A stretch of 64,000 bases of DNA, from NCBI RefSeq assembly GCF_014635325.1, contig NZ_BMCT01000007.1, positions 62,001 through 126,000 of the forward strand, given 5' to 3'. Below, in pieces: positions 43,941 through 52,997 of this stretch (positions within the stretch are counted from its first letter, which is position 1; each line of letters begins with the position of its first letter). Below the pieces are notes generated by a model, which searched no databases, was not told the DNA's origin, and saw only the letters and a list, made by a program, of their open reading frames with translations. The DNA is from Azorhizobium oxalatiphilum. GTDB taxonomy: Bacteria > Pseudomonadota > Alphaproteobacteria > Rhizobiales > Xanthobacteraceae. The position numbers were made by a program, and so were the translations under genes.

Positions 43941-45032
43941 CTATCCGATGAGGCGGCGGCGCAGCAGCAGCCAGAGGAAGAAGGGCGCGCCCACCAGCGC
44001 GGTCACGACGCCCAGCGGCAGTTCCGCAGGCGCCGCCAGCATGCGGGCGCAGATGTCGGCGGCCAGCAGCACGGCCGCGCCCAGGAGGGCGGAGGCCGGC
44101 AGCAGCACACGATGGCCGGGGCCGAGCCACATGCGCACCAGATGCGGCACGATGAGCCCGACGAAGCCCACCACGCCCGCCGCCGCAACGCAGGCGCCGA
44201 CGCCCGCGGCAACCGCGATGATGCTCCAGCGCTTCAGCCGCTCCACCGGCACGCCCACATGGAAGGCTTCCGCCTCTCCCAGCGCCAGCGCGTCGAGCCC
44301 GCGCGCGAGGAAGGGGGCACCCACCAGCAGGGCGGTGACGAAGGGCGCCACCAGCGCCACCTTGGGCCAGGTGGCCCCGCCGAGGCTGCCCAGCGTCCAG
44401 AACACGAATTCCCGCGACTGCTGCTCGGTGGAGATGAAGACGAGGAGGCCGGTGCCCGCGCTGGCCAGCGCGCCGAGGGCAAGGCCGGCGAACAGGAGGG
44501 TGGCCACCGACATGCTGCCGCCGCGCATGGCGAGGCGGGCAATGAGCATGGTGGTGACGAGGCTGCCGGCGAAGGCGGCCAGCGGCAGGCCGAGAGGCTG
44601 GATCACGTCCGGCAGCACCGCGAACAGCGGCATGCCGAGCACGATGAAGGCCACCGCCGCCAGCGCGGCGCCGGGCGAGACGCCCACGAGGCCGGGGTCG
44701 GCCAGCGGATTGCGGAACACGCCCTGCATCACCGCGCCCGCCATGGCGGTGCCGGCCCCGGTGAGCAGGCCGAGCACGGCGCGGGGCAGGCGGATGTCCA
44801 GCACCACCATGCGCTCGCGCAGCGCACGGCCGGCCTCCTCCATGGGGGCATCGAATGCCTGGGCGAGAATGGCGAGCACGCGGCCGGGGCCGATGCTCAC
44901 CGGGCCGATGGCCAGTGCGCCGATGAAGGCGACGGCGGCGAGCACGGCACAGGCGGCGAGTCCCACCGCCACCCTGGGCCGTCCGCTGGCGCGCCGCCCG
45001 GCCAGGGTGCCGGGCGCGGCGGTGGCGGTCAT
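43941..45032 (-). CDS. hmuU: Hemin ABC transporter permease (FecCD family)
   Basis: This 363-residue FecCD-type permease has about ten helices. LDIRLPRAVLGLLTGAGTAM and GLIVPHLVRMWLGPGHR are the classical family segments. The ATG overlaps the hmuT stop in an ATGA arrangement. Together with HmuT and HmuV it carries heme from periplasm to cytosol. Confidence 0.92.
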   Translation of the reverse strand: MTATAAPGTLAGRRASGRPRVAVGLAACAVLAAVAFIGALAIGPVSIGPGRVLAILAQAFDAPMEEAGRALRERMVVLDIRLPRAVLGLLTGAGTAMAGAVMQGVFRNPLADPGLVGVSPGAALAAVAFIVLGMPLFAVLPDVIQPLGLPLAAFAGSLVTTMLIARLAMRGGSMSVATLLFAGLALGALASAGTGLLVFISTEQQSREFVFWTLGSLGGATWPKVALVAPFVTALLVGAPFLARGLDALALGEAEAFHVGVPVERLKRWSIIAVAAGVGACVAAAGVVGFVGLIVPHLVRMWLGPGHRVLLPASALLGAAVLLAADICARMLAAPAELPLGVVTALVGAPFFLWLLLRRRLIG

Positions 45033-46051
45033 GGGGTCGCGGCCTTCGGGGCGGCGTTGGGCTCCTGTGACCAGGAATGGGCGGGCAGGGGCGCCAGCTT
45101 GGCGCTGGGGCGCACGGCGAGCGCCAGCTCGCGCGCCGCCTGCGGCGTGCGCGGGCCGAAGCCCAGCAGATAGGAGCCGGGCAGGGTGATGAGCTTGCGA
45201 TCCTTCGCCGCAGGGGAGGCTTTGAAGGCGGGCAGGCCGAAGATCAGATCCGCCGGCAAGGGCTGGCCGCCGCCGCTCATGACCACGATGGCGTCGGGCT
45301 CGGCATTGAGCAGAACCTCATCGCCGGCCGGCTTGTAGCCCTTCAGGCCGGCCACCGCATTCTCGATACCGGCCAGATGAAACATGGCGTCGGCGCTGCT
45401 TTCGGCGCCGCCCACGATGGTGCTGCCGCTGCCGGCGGAGAGCACGAACACCGCCTTGGGGTGCTGGTGCAGGGCTTTGACTTCCTTGGCCAGCAGCGCG
45501 AAATCGGCTCGCACCTCGCGGGCCAGTTCCGCGCCTTTCTCCGGAATGCCGACCGCCTGCGCCACCACCTCGATCTTGCGGATCACCGCGTCGGCCGTAT
45601 GGCCGTCGGGCACGATGACCACGGGCGCGGAGGAGTGCGAGAGCACGTCCATGGCCTCGCGCGGGCCGGAGCCTTCCATGGCGAGGATGAGGCTCGGGGC
45701 CTGCGACAACACGCCTTCCGGCGACAGGGTGCGCATGTAGCCGACGTTCGGCAGCGCGCGCACGGCGGCGGGATAGGTGCTGGTCTGGTCCACCGCCACC
45801 ACCCGCTCGCCGACGCCGAGGGCGAACAGGATCTCGGTGACGGCGCTGCCGATGGACACGATGTGGGACGTGTCGCGCACCTCGATGGTGCGGCCGGTGG
45901 CGTCACGCACCTCGTGCGCGTGCGCGGGGAGCATGAGGCCGGGCGTGAATGACAGCGCGCAGGCCATGATGGCCAGCATGGCGCCCCGCGCGATCCGCTG
46001 CGACTGCGGCGCAGAGCCGGCGCAACTATCGGTTGGCAGTTCTTGGCCCAT
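45029..46051 (-). CDS. hmuT: Periplasmic hemin-binding protein
   Basis: This 340-residue protein has a secretion signal (about residues 20-45, MLAIMACALSFTPGLMLPAH). The mature part is a PBP-II metal/heme-binding fold: IVSIGSAVTEILFALGVGER, VVAVDQTSTYP, LPNVGYMRTLSPEGVLSQ and VLSAGSGSTIVGG, all characteristic of HmuT/ShuT. It is first in the hmuTUV operon and divergent from the heme receptor. Confidence 0.92.
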   Translation of the reverse strand: MGQELPTDSCAGSAPQSQRIARGAMLAIMACALSFTPGLMLPAHAHEVRDATGRTIEVRDTSHIVSIGSAVTEILFALGVGERVVAVDQTSTYPAAVRALPNVGYMRTLSPEGVLSQAPSLILAMEGSGPREAMDVLSHSSAPVVIVPDGHTADAVIRKIEVVAQAVGIPEKGAELAREVRADFALLAKEVKALHQHPKAVFVLSAGSGSTIVGGAESSADAMFHLAGIENAVAGLKGYKPAGDEVLLNAEPDAIVVMSGGGQPLPADLIFGLPAFKASPAAKDRKLITLPGSYLLGFGPRTPQAARELALAVRPSAKLAPLPAHSWSQEPNAAPKAATP

Positions 46052-46397
46052 ATTCGAATTATTCCAGTTAAGTTCAGGTGAGTTCTGGTGGCCTACTGTT
46101 AGAACCGTGAATCCATATTGTCACGAAAGCTAGTTTGGAACTAATCAACTTGACCTGTGGGGAGGTGCACGGTACCAGATGAGGCTATGGAAGCTTGAGC
46201 GTCGCATATGGCGTTCGGTGCCTTTCCGGTTTCGTAAGACGCGCGCTTCGATTCCCAGTGTCCATGAGTGGGGCATGGATGAGAAGGCTCTGCACGTTCA
46301 TTTGAACGCCGTGCCTCGTGCCCGGCGTTTCATCCGATGCACGCCAAGCCCGATTTCCGGGTGGTAGCCAGCCTCGTCCCAGTAATGGAGGTCTTTA
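46052..46397. promoter_or_regulatory. Divergent hmuT/receptor promoter region with possible iron-control sites
   Basis: The 346-bp gene-free gap drives hmuTUV leftward and the receptor rightward. TTGTCA (46118-46123) and TAATCA (46142-46147), 18 bp apart, could be the receptor promoter. GTTAGAACCGTGAATCC (about 46098-46114) and GTTTGGAACTAAT (about 46133-46145) loosely resemble half sites of the rhizobial Irr iron-control element. The match is imperfect and the call tentative. I see no HemP gene here. Confidence 0.35.
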
Positions 46398-48659
46398 ATG
46401 GCTCGCCCGCTCCCGGGTGCGTCCGCGCATTCGCTCGCCCTGACGCCTGCCGTCGCCCGTCCTGTGTCCGCCGCGTGGGCGCGCAGCAGTGTCGCCGGTC
46501 TGGCTCTGGCCGCCTGCGGCGTGCTGTGGTCCGGCGGGGCGCTGGCGCAGAGCGCCGCCTCCTCCGCCAGCTGGCCGGCCTCCTCGGCCCCGGCCATGAC
46601 CTCCGGCGACAATGGCGAGATCGCGCTCGACGCCATCACGGTGGCAGCCACCTATACGCCCGTCTCCACCATCAACGCGCTGGCCGGTGTCAGCACCGTG
46701 CGCGCGGACGAGCTGGAGATGTGGATGCCCGATCGCACCGCGGACGTGTTCCGCGGCATGCCGGGCGTCGCGGCGATCCAGAACGGCAACTCGCAGCAGA
46801 CCTCCATCAACATTCGCGGCCTGCAGGACTTCGGCCGCGTGGCGGTGATCGTGGACGGGGCGCGGCAGAACTTCACCCAGCTCGGCCACGCCAATTCGGC
46901 CGGCTCCTTCTTCCTTGAGCCCGGCCTGCTGGCGGCGGTGGACGTGGTGCGCGGCCCGGTGTCGAACATCTACGGTTCGGGCGCCATCGGCGGTGTCGTC
47001 ACCATGCGCACCAAGGATGCCAACGACATCCTGAAGCCCGGCGAGACCTGGGCGGCGCAGGGCACGGGCGAGATGGGCTCCAACGGTCCCATGGGCTTCG
47101 GCTCGGCCTTCGGCGCGGCGCGCATCGGCCAGAATGTGGATGTGTTCTGGGGCGGCACCTACCGCGATCAGGCCAATTACAATGACGGCGACGGCAACGA
47201 GGTGCCCGGCACCAATGCCACCACCTGGACCGGCATCGCCAAGCTGACCGTGCGCCCGGCGGACTTCCATGAGCTGAAGTTCAGCGCGCTGAACTACGAC
47301 TCGTCCTACACCACCTCCAGCGCCAGCGTGCTGACGACGCCCACCACCAGCCAGTACGGCACGGACGTCACCAACCGCTCGCTGACCGGCAGCTACAACT
47401 ATTCGAACCCCGACGACAATCTGTTCGACTGGCGCAGCACCGTCTACTGGAACCAGGTCAAGCAGGATCAGACCAAGGTGGCCGGCACCAACAGCACGGT
47501 GACGGGCAACGTGGGTAATCCGCGCAGCTTCACCATCGACACCTGGGGCTTCGACGCCAACAACACTAGCCGCTTCGCGGTGGGCGGCGTGCGCAACGCC
47601 ATCACCATCGGCGGCGATTACTTCCATGACGATGTGAACAACATCGACAATTACGGCTTCGGCGACGGCTACAATCCGTCGGGCACGCGCGGCGTCGGCG
47701 GTGCCTTCGCGCAGTGGCAGGCGAACTATTCCACCTGGCTCGAGGTCATCGGCGCGGTGCGCTACGACTCCTACAAGCTGGAAGGCGACGGCGTCTCCAA
47801 CAGCGGCGATCGCGTGTCGCCCAAGATCACGGTCGGCCTCACGCCGGTGCCGTGGTTCACGGTCTACGGCACCTATGCGGAAGGCTATCGCGCCCCGGCC
47901 GTCACCGAGACGCTGGTCTCCGGCGCCCATCCCCCGGCTATCCCGCTGGTGCGCTGCCCCGATGGCAGCTTCGGCGTGTTCTGCTTCGTGCCCAATCCGG
48001 AGCTTCAGCCGGAAGTGGGCAAGAACAAGGAAATCGGCGTCAACCTGAAGTTCGACGACATCCTGTCGAAGGGCGACAAGTTCCGCGCCAAGGCGAACGT
48101 CTATCGCAACGACGTGTCCGACTTCATCGAGCTGGTGCAGTACGGCACGCCGGTGTTCGGCTCGCTGCCCTATGCGCAGTATCAGAACGTCTCGTCCGCG
48201 CGCCTCGAAGGCTTCGAATTCGAGAGCATGTACGACGCGCGGACCTGGTTCGTGGGCTTCAACGCCACCGTCAGCGACGGCAAGAACACCGAGACCGACC
48301 AGCCGCTGTCCAGCATCCTGCCGGACAATGTGGCAACCACCATCGGCCTGCGCTCGCCGGACCAGAAGCTGACGCTCTCGGCCCGCTGGCAGTGGGTGGC
48401 GGCGGTCACGGAATCGGACCTGCCCACCAATGCGGTCTATGAGCCCACCTCCAGCTTCAACCTGGTCAGCCTCTATCTCGGCTACCAGCCGAGCGAGAAC
48501 GTGCTGACCTCGCTGAGCGTGGAGAACCTGCTGAACGAGCAGTACACGCAGTATCAGCAGTTCCTGCCGAGCGCCGGTCTCACCGTGCGCGGCGCGCTCA
48601 CCATCCGCTTCGGCGGCGGCGAGCTGGCGGCGGCCAAGACCGCCCTCGTCACCAAGTAG
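46398..48659 (+). CDS. TonB-dependent heme/hemoglobin outer-membrane receptor
   Basis: This 753-residue receptor has an N-terminal signal ending GALAQ at about residue 51. A TonB-box-like ITVAAT is at about 76. The plug domain has GMPGVAAIQNGNSQQTSIN split at the plug motif, and GPVSNIYGSGAIGGVV. The 22-strand barrel carries the heme-receptor FRAP/NPNL-type region as YRAPAVTETL and VPNPELQPE, and ends in IRFGGGEL, near but not at the C-terminal end. It imports heme with TonB energy; tonB and exbBD are not in the window. A strong GGAGG precedes the ATG. Divergent from hmuTUV and followed by hmuQ. Confidence 0.92.
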   Translation: MARPLPGASAHSLALTPAVARPVSAAWARSSVAGLALAACGVLWSGGALAQSAASSASWPASSAPAMTSGDNGEIALDAITVAATYTPVSTINALAGVSTVRADELEMWMPDRTADVFRGMPGVAAIQNGNSQQTSINIRGLQDFGRVAVIVDGARQNFTQLGHANSAGSFFLEPGLLAAVDVVRGPVSNIYGSGAIGGVVTMRTKDANDILKPGETWAAQGTGEMGSNGPMGFGSAFGAARIGQNVDVFWGGTYRDQANYNDGDGNEVPGTNATTWTGIAKLTVRPADFHELKFSALNYDSSYTTSSASVLTTPTTSQYGTDVTNRSLTGSYNYSNPDDNLFDWRSTVYWNQVKQDQTKVAGTNSTVTGNVGNPRSFTIDTWGFDANNTSRFAVGGVRNAITIGGDYFHDDVNNIDNYGFGDGYNPSGTRGVGGAFAQWQANYSTWLEVIGAVRYDSYKLEGDGVSNSGDRVSPKITVGLTPVPWFTVYGTYAEGYRAPAVTETLVSGAHPPAIPLVRCPDGSFGVFCFVPNPELQPEVGKNKEIGVNLKFDDILSKGDKFRAKANVYRNDVSDFIELVQYGTPVFGSLPYAQYQNVSSARLEGFEFESMYDARTWFVGFNATVSDGKNTETDQPLSSILPDNVATTIGLRSPDQKLTLSARWQWVAAVTESDLPTNAVYEPTSSFNLVSLYLGYQPSENVLTSLSVENLLNEQYTQYQQFLPSAGLTVRGALTIRFGGGELAAAKTALVTK

Positions 48660-48822
48660 GTTTCGATTCCAAAGTAGATCCTGCGACGAAATCCATCGCG
48701 GCCGGGCCATTGGCTTCCCGGCCGCGATCCCCACCTAGAGGGTCGGTTCCGCTATGCTGGAGCCGACCCATTCCATTTTCCGGCCGCGACGGTCCGGCAG
48801 ATTTCGAGGGAAGGAACGCGTC

Positions 48823-49152
48823 ATGTTCATCGCGATGAACCGTTTCAAGGTGAAGCTGGGGTCCGAGGCCGAGTTCGAGCGCGTGTGGCGCGAGCGCGAC
48901 AGCCACCTGACCACCGTTCCGGGCTTCGTCACCTTCAACCTGCTGAAGGGCCCGCAGAAGGAGGAGTACACGCTCTACTCCTCGCACACCGAATGGGGTT
49001 CGCGGGCCGATTTCGAGGCCTGGACCAAGTCCGAGCAGTTCCGCGCCGCCCATGCCAGCGCCGGCACCAACAAGGTGAACTACATCGGCCCGCCGGAATT
49101 CGAGGGCTTCGAGTCCATCATCACCCTCACCAACACCGACAAGGCCGCCTGA
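48823..49152 (+). CDS. hmuQ: Heme-degrading monooxygenase, IsdG-like HmuQ
   Basis: This 109-residue protein, from the ATG at 48823 with AAGGAA upstream, is an antibiotic-biosynthesis-monooxygenase fold. FIAMNRFKVKLGSEAEFERV and VPGFVTFNLLKGPQ followed by YTLYSSHTEWGSRADFEAW match the rhizobial HmuQ/IsdG group. WxRER-like WRERDSHL provides the usual conserved residues. It cleaves heme to free iron once HmuTUV has delivered it. It lies 163 bp after the receptor gene, and a strong terminator follows. Confidence 0.87.
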   Translation: MFIAMNRFKVKLGSEAEFERVWRERDSHLTTVPGFVTFNLLKGPQKEEYTLYSSHTEWGSRADFEAWTKSEQFRAAHASAGTNKVNYIGPPEFEGFESIITLTNTDKAA

Positions 49153-49173
49153 CCTCCAGGCCCTGTCGAAACG

Positions 49174-49213
49174 AAAAGCCCGCCCCGGTGCTGTCACCGG
49201 GGCGGGCTTTTTG
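49174..49213 (+). terminator. Rho-independent terminator after hmuQ
   Basis: A 17-bp stem starting AAAAGCCCGCCCCGGTG, with a 4-base CTGT loop, ends in a TTTTT run. It lies 21 bp after the hmuQ stop and is the clearest intrinsic terminator in the window. Confidence 0.92.
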
Positions 49214-49268
49214 TTGCGGTGGGATGCCATTCGGTTCAGTCCATCCAGCTGGAGCTGCCTCCTCCATT

Positions 49269-49475
49269 CGTCATGGCCGGACTTGATCCGGCCATCCACG
49301 TCCCTCCGCTGGGCAGATGGTGTCCAGATGTGCGAGCGGCGGCCTTGTGCTCAGGTTTCGGACCTTCCACCATCGGCCTGATGTGGATGCCCGGAAGTCG
49401 GCAGAAGCCGACTTCCGCACTGGAAAACCAAAGTCGGAAACATCCGACTTTGGGATCAAGTCCGGGCATGACGAT
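49269..49475. repeat. Paired palindromic repeat, family B, copy 2, with nested twin hairpins
   Basis: This gene-free stretch (49214-49524) is mostly repeat. The left unit (49269-49302) is intact. The right unit, from GTGGATGCCCGG (49383) to CCGGGCATGACG, is split at its tip by two perfect hairpins with 11-bp arms and 4-base loops. They are CGGAAGTCGGC-AGAA-GCCGACTTCCG (49392-49417, left arm shown) and CCAAAGTCGGA-AACA-complement (49428-49453). An 11-bp linker joins them. Confidence 0.82.
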
Positions 49476-49524
49476 CCTCTGCTGCAAGCCGCGCGAGCCC
49501 TTGTTTTTGATCGCCTCTCAGCCC

Positions 49525-50595
49525 TCAGGGCGCGAACGCCGCCTGCACCTTCTCCGGCTGGGTGACGCCGCCGGCGAGCAGCAGCTGCAGCAGCACGCGG
49601 GCTTTGGGCGGATTGTGATAGGCCGCCGCCACGAAGCCCAGCTCGTCGTCATTCAGCTCGATGTTGCGCAGCACCGGCCCGGTGCCCGTGCGGCTGGAGC
49701 GCACCACCACCACGCCGCCCTTCGCCGCCGCCTGAAGGGCCGCGATGGTGGCCTTGGAGGCGTTGCCGTCGCCCACCCCGGCCAGCACGATGCCCTTGGC
49801 TCCGGCGGCCACCGCCGCTTCCACCGGCTTCGCATCCACGCCCGCATAGGCATAGATGATCTCCACCTTCGGCAGCGGCCCGGTGGGGGCGGCCAGCGAG
49901 GTGCGCGGCGCGGGCGCGGCGAAGAAGGCCACGTGGTCCGGCGACACCGCGCCCACCGGCCCGAAGTTCGGCGAGAGGAAGGTCTGCACCGAGACGGTGT
50001 TGGTCTTGGTCACGTCCCGCGCGCCGTGGATGGTGTCGTTCAGCACCACCAGAGCCCCGCGCCCGCGTGCCTTCGGATCGGAGGCGACGATCACCCCTTC
50101 CAGCAGGTTGCGCGGGCCATCCGCGCTGACTGCCGTGGAGGGCCGCATGGAGCCCACCAGCACGATGGGCTTTTCCGTGCGGGTGGCGAGATCGAGGAAG
50201 AGGGCGGTCTCCTCCATGGTGTCGGTGCCATGGGTGATGACGATGCCGGCGACGTCGGCGTCCTTGTCCAGCGCCGCGATGCGCTCGGCCAGCTTCAGCC
50301 AGACGCCGTCATTCATGTCCTGGCTGCCGATGGAGGCGATCTGCTCGGCCGAGAGGCGGGCGCGCTTGCCGATGTCCGGCACTGAGGCGATGAGCTGATC
50401 GCCCGAGATGGCGCCCGACACATAGCCGCCGCCCGTGGTGCCCGAGCCGGCGATGGTGCCGCCGGTGGCCAGCACCACCACATGCGGCAGGCCCTGTGCC
50501 CCGGCGGGCGCGGTGGAGAGGCTGGCCGCCGCAAGTCCGGCCGCCGTGAGGGTTACTGCTTTCTTCACCATGTCACTCACGAAATTCTGCAGCAT
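49525..50595 (-). CDS. ansB: Periplasmic type II L-asparaginase
   Basis: This 356-residue enzyme hydrolyses asparagine to aspartate and ammonia. A signal peptide covers about 1-34 and ends AGAQG. The first catalytic threonine is T47 in LATGGTIAG. The second motif is GIVITHGTDTMEETA, containing the Thr-Asp pair, and the catalytic lysine region is GALVVLNDTIHGARDVTKTN. Export and length fit type II. It stands alone between the repeat on one side and the small membrane peptide on the other. Confidence 0.9.
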   Translation of the reverse strand: MLQNFVSDMVKKAVTLTAAGLAAASLSTAPAGAQGLPHVVVLATGGTIAGSGTTGGGYVSGAISGDQLIASVPDIGKRARLSAEQIASIGSQDMNDGVWLKLAERIAALDKDADVAGIVITHGTDTMEETALFLDLATRTEKPIVLVGSMRPSTAVSADGPRNLLEGVIVASDPKARGRGALVVLNDTIHGARDVTKTNTVSVQTFLSPNFGPVGAVSPDHVAFFAAPAPRTSLAAPTGPLPKVEIIYAYAGVDAKPVEAAVAAGAKGIVLAGVGDGNASKATIAALQAAAKGGVVVVRSSRTGTGPVLRNIELNDDELGFVAAAYHNPPKARVLLQLLLAGGVTQPEKVQAAFAP

Positions 50596-50972
50596 GAGAA
50601 CGTGCCTCCCATAGGTACGTCACCGGGAGCCGGATCGCATCCGATTCAAGCTGGATGCGGCTCGCCGTCCCTCGGGAACGGGTCTGGCTGATTCGCAGAA
50701 CGCAGGGCGGATACGCGGGATGGCGGTAGGTGGCACCGGCATGGCGCGATGGGCCACGCAACCGCACGGATGCAGGGTAACATGTGCGCAAGATCAAGGC
50801 GTCACCCTGCCCTTGCCACATACTCCTGTCATATGCTTACGAAGCGTGATCCTTTGCGGAACGCTTCGGGGCCGTTGGGCCGGGAGCGATGGGCACGCAG
50901 GTTTGGTAAGCCCGATGTGCGCGCGGCCTGTCATGAGGGCCTGCGGGCGCAGAGGGTGGGGCGGAGGTTGTG
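50596..50972. other. Gene-free stretch upstream of asparaginase and small peptide
   Basis: A 377-bp gap between divergent genes. Both promoters must be here. I find no repeat, hairpin or riboswitch signature that I can support. Confidence 0.5.
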
Positions 50973-51089
50973 ATGTCTTTGAGCAAGAGGGAGAACGCCG
51001 TCGCGTTCCCGTGCGCCATCATCGTTGGCGTCATCTTCGGCGGGCTGTGCGCCCTCGGGCTGGTCTGGGTGCTCGCCGGGCTGCGCTAG
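50973..51089 (+). CDS. Small single-pass membrane protein (38 residues)
   Basis: The reading frame MSLSKRENAVAF...VLAGLR encodes 38 residues. A charged N-terminus (KRE) is followed by one hydrophobic segment of about 24 residues (AIIVGVIFGGLCALGLVWVL). GCGGAGG lies just upstream of the ATG, a strong ribosome site, and a hairpin follows the stop. Those signals suggest a real gene. Not recognised; probably an inner-membrane peptide. Confidence 0.6.
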   Translation: MSLSKRENAVAFPCAIIVGVIFGGLCALGLVWVLAGLR

Positions 51090-51096
51090 AGGGACA

Positions 51097-51120
51097 GCGC
51101 GGTCCGTCTCCGGACCGCGC
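51097..51120. terminator. Hairpin between convergent genes
   Basis: GCGCGGTCCG and CGGACCGCGC are 10-bp arms around a TCTC loop, 8 bp after the small-peptide stop and 12 bp from the stop of the convergent SDR gene. Candidate shared terminator. Confidence 0.6.
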
Positions 51121-51131
51121 CGCGCTGATCG

Positions 51132-51917
51132 TCAGACGTTGCGGAGCATGCCGCCGTCGACGCGGTACTTGCCGCCGGTCAGATAGCCCGCGCGCGCCGA
51201 GCACAGGAAGGTCACGAGGTCCGCGAACTCCTGCGGATCGCCATAGCGGCCCACCGGGATCTGCGCCTTCGAAGCGGCTTCCACTTCCTCGCGCGACTTG
51301 CCCTGCTTCTTGGCATTGGCGGTGTCGAGCTGGCCGATGCGCTCGGTCAGGATGCGGCCGGGCATCACCACGTTCACCGTCACGCCATCCGACGCCACTT
51401 CGCTGGCCAGTGTCTTGGACCAGCCGAGCACGGCGGCGCGGATGCCGTTGGAGAGGGCCAGGTTCGCGATCGGCTGCTCGATGCCGGAGGAGGCGATGGT
51501 GGCGATGCGGCCCCAGCCCTTCTCGCGCATCTTCGGCAGCAGGCGGCCGGCGAAGTGGAACAGGTTTGCGGCCATGGGCGCGAAATTGGCGATCCACTGG
51601 TCGCGGGTGGTCTCGGAGGCGACGCCGGGGGGCGGGCCGCCGGTGTTGCCCACCAGAATGTCCGCGCCGCCCTTGGCCAGCACGTGGTCGGCCAGAGCGT
51701 CGATGGAGGCGAGATCGGCGCCGTCGAGATGCACCGCTTCCACGCGGCCCTGCACGTCGGCCGGCAGCTGGCTGCGCCAGGCTTCGATGTCGGCCACCGT
51801 GCGCGCGGCGGCAATCACGTTCGCGCCTTCCAGCGCCAGCGTGCGCGCGCAGGCGGCGCCGAGGCCGCGGCTCGCGCCCATCACCACCGCCGTCTTTCCG
51901 TTCAGACCCAGATCCAT
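51132..51917 (-). CDS. SDR-family protein lacking the classical Tyr-x-x-x-Lys
   Basis: This 261-residue protein has a normal NAD(P) fold, GASRGLG at about 14-20, and NTGG in place of NNAG. The catalytic Ser is in IASSGIEQP, but the following YxxxK is replaced by SNGIR (S156 and R160), so the usual proton-relay residues are absent. This occurs in a recognisable SDR subgroup often labelled 3-oxoacyl-ACP reductase. The C-terminal LTGGKYRVDGGMLRNV is standard. Activity and substrate are unknown. Confidence 0.82.
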   Translation of the reverse strand: MDLGLNGKTAVVMGASRGLGAACARTLALEGANVIAAARTVADIEAWRSQLPADVQGRVEAVHLDGADLASIDALADHVLAKGGADILVGNTGGPPPGVASETTRDQWIANFAPMAANLFHFAGRLLPKMREKGWGRIATIASSGIEQPIANLALSNGIRAAVLGWSKTLASEVASDGVTVNVVMPGRILTERIGQLDTANAKKQGKSREEVEAASKAQIPVGRYGDPQEFADLVTFLCSARAGYLTGGKYRVDGGMLRNV

Positions 51918-52108
51918 GCAATCGCTCCTTTAAGGCCGGGAGACGGATGGGATCCGCCGCCCGGATGCGACGGCCGCCGCCGTTTCACCGGGGCGCCCGC
52001 TCATGCCGGTTGGGATTTGCTCGCGTTCGCATGGCGATGGCAAGGGGCAGGGGCGCGAAGGGGGCGAAAAGTGGTGTTCCACTGGTGGACCAGCACCCCG
52101 AAAACGCA

Positions 52109-52134
52109 AACGGCCCCGCGCTGGCGGGGCCGTT
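52109..52134 (-). terminator. Hairpin downstream of the methyltransferase gene
   Basis: AACGGCCCCGC and its complement form 11-bp arms around a 4-base loop. On the minus strand it is followed by TTTGCGTTTT. It lies 27 bp past the methyltransferase stop and probably ends that transcript. Confidence 0.7.
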
Positions 52135-52160
52135 CCGATTTTCAGGGGGCGGCTGACGTC

Positions 52161-52919
52161 CTACGGCTTGCCGCCATAGACCACCACGCGGGAGCCGCGC
52201 CGGAACTGTTCGTAATCGTCATCCGGGCTGGGCAGCACGAACACGTCGGTGAAGCCGAAGTTGCGCAGCAGGAAGGTGAGCGCGTTCAGCGACGGCACGA
52301 TGGCGATGTCCGTGGAGCCGCCCTCGCGGCGGGAAGCATAATCGGGCGTCAGGCCGAACACGCCGGCGATGGGGCGCATGTGCTTGTAGTGCCCGTCCTC
52401 CAGCTGGCCGGAGATGTCGTAGGGAAACACCTGCGTCTCGATGAGGATGTGCTTGCGCGCCATCTGGCTGGCGAGGCGGATGGTGTGGACGGGATCTTCC
52501 AGGTGGTAGATCAGGCCGTAGAGCAGCACGAAGTCCGCCGTCTGCGCCGGGTCGAAGGCCATGGTCTGCAGGTCGGCGTGCACATATTCGATGTTGGTGG
52601 CGCCCACCACCTCGGTGATGAGCTTCGCGGCGTCGCGGCTCTCGTCACGGATTTCGTAGCCGCGCACGGACTTGAAGTGCTTCGCCAGCTCCAGCGAGTA
52701 ATAGCCCTCGTGCGAGGCAAGGTCGTAGGCGGTCTCGTTCGCCGCGTTGGGCACGCGGTCGCGGATGATCTGGATCAGCTTGTCCCGCCGCGAGGTATGG
52801 ATCGGCAGGATGTCGGCCGGAATGTCGGTCCGGGTCTGCGTGCCGTCGGGCAGGTCGAACTCGTAGAACCACGCCCGGTCCTTCACCTGCTGCAGCTTCT
52901 GCTTATCCACGTCCGACAT
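52161..52919 (-). CDS. Class I SAM-dependent methyltransferase
   Basis: This 252-residue methyltransferase has SAM motif I as AYDLASHEGYYSLELAK, in which the usual GxGxG is relaxed to ASHEG, then VRGYEIRDESRDAA (motif II acid) and FVLLYGLIYHLEDP (motif IV region). The YHLEDP segment recalls the CmoB/DUF1698 and small-molecule methyltransferase group. Target not known. It stands alone, with a terminator downstream and the amidohydrolase gene 79 bp upstream on the same strand. Confidence 0.8.
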   Translation of the reverse strand: MSDVDKQKLQQVKDRAWFYEFDLPDGTQTRTDIPADILPIHTSRRDKLIQIIRDRVPNAANETAYDLASHEGYYSLELAKHFKSVRGYEIRDESRDAAKLITEVVGATNIEYVHADLQTMAFDPAQTADFVLLYGLIYHLEDPVHTIRLASQMARKHILIETQVFPYDISGQLEDGHYKHMRPIAGVFGLTPDYASRREGGSTDIAIVPSLNALTFLLRNFGFTDVFVLPSPDDDYEQFRRGSRVVVYGGKP

Positions 52920-52997
52920 CTCGCGCCCCCGACCTCTCGGTGTCCGGGGGCGCTCTTAGCATCCTGCAACCGTTCCGGCCACTGCCGGTACATGCCC

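Noticed and set aside
46179-46367. HemP-like small gene between hmuT and the receptor
   Set aside because: The 62-residue frame is Arg-rich with no HemP motif and no good ribosome site; it lies in the promoter region.
50596-50972. tRNA or small RNA gene in the gap upstream of asparaginase
   Set aside because: No cloverleaf, CCA end or T-loop sequence was found on either strand.
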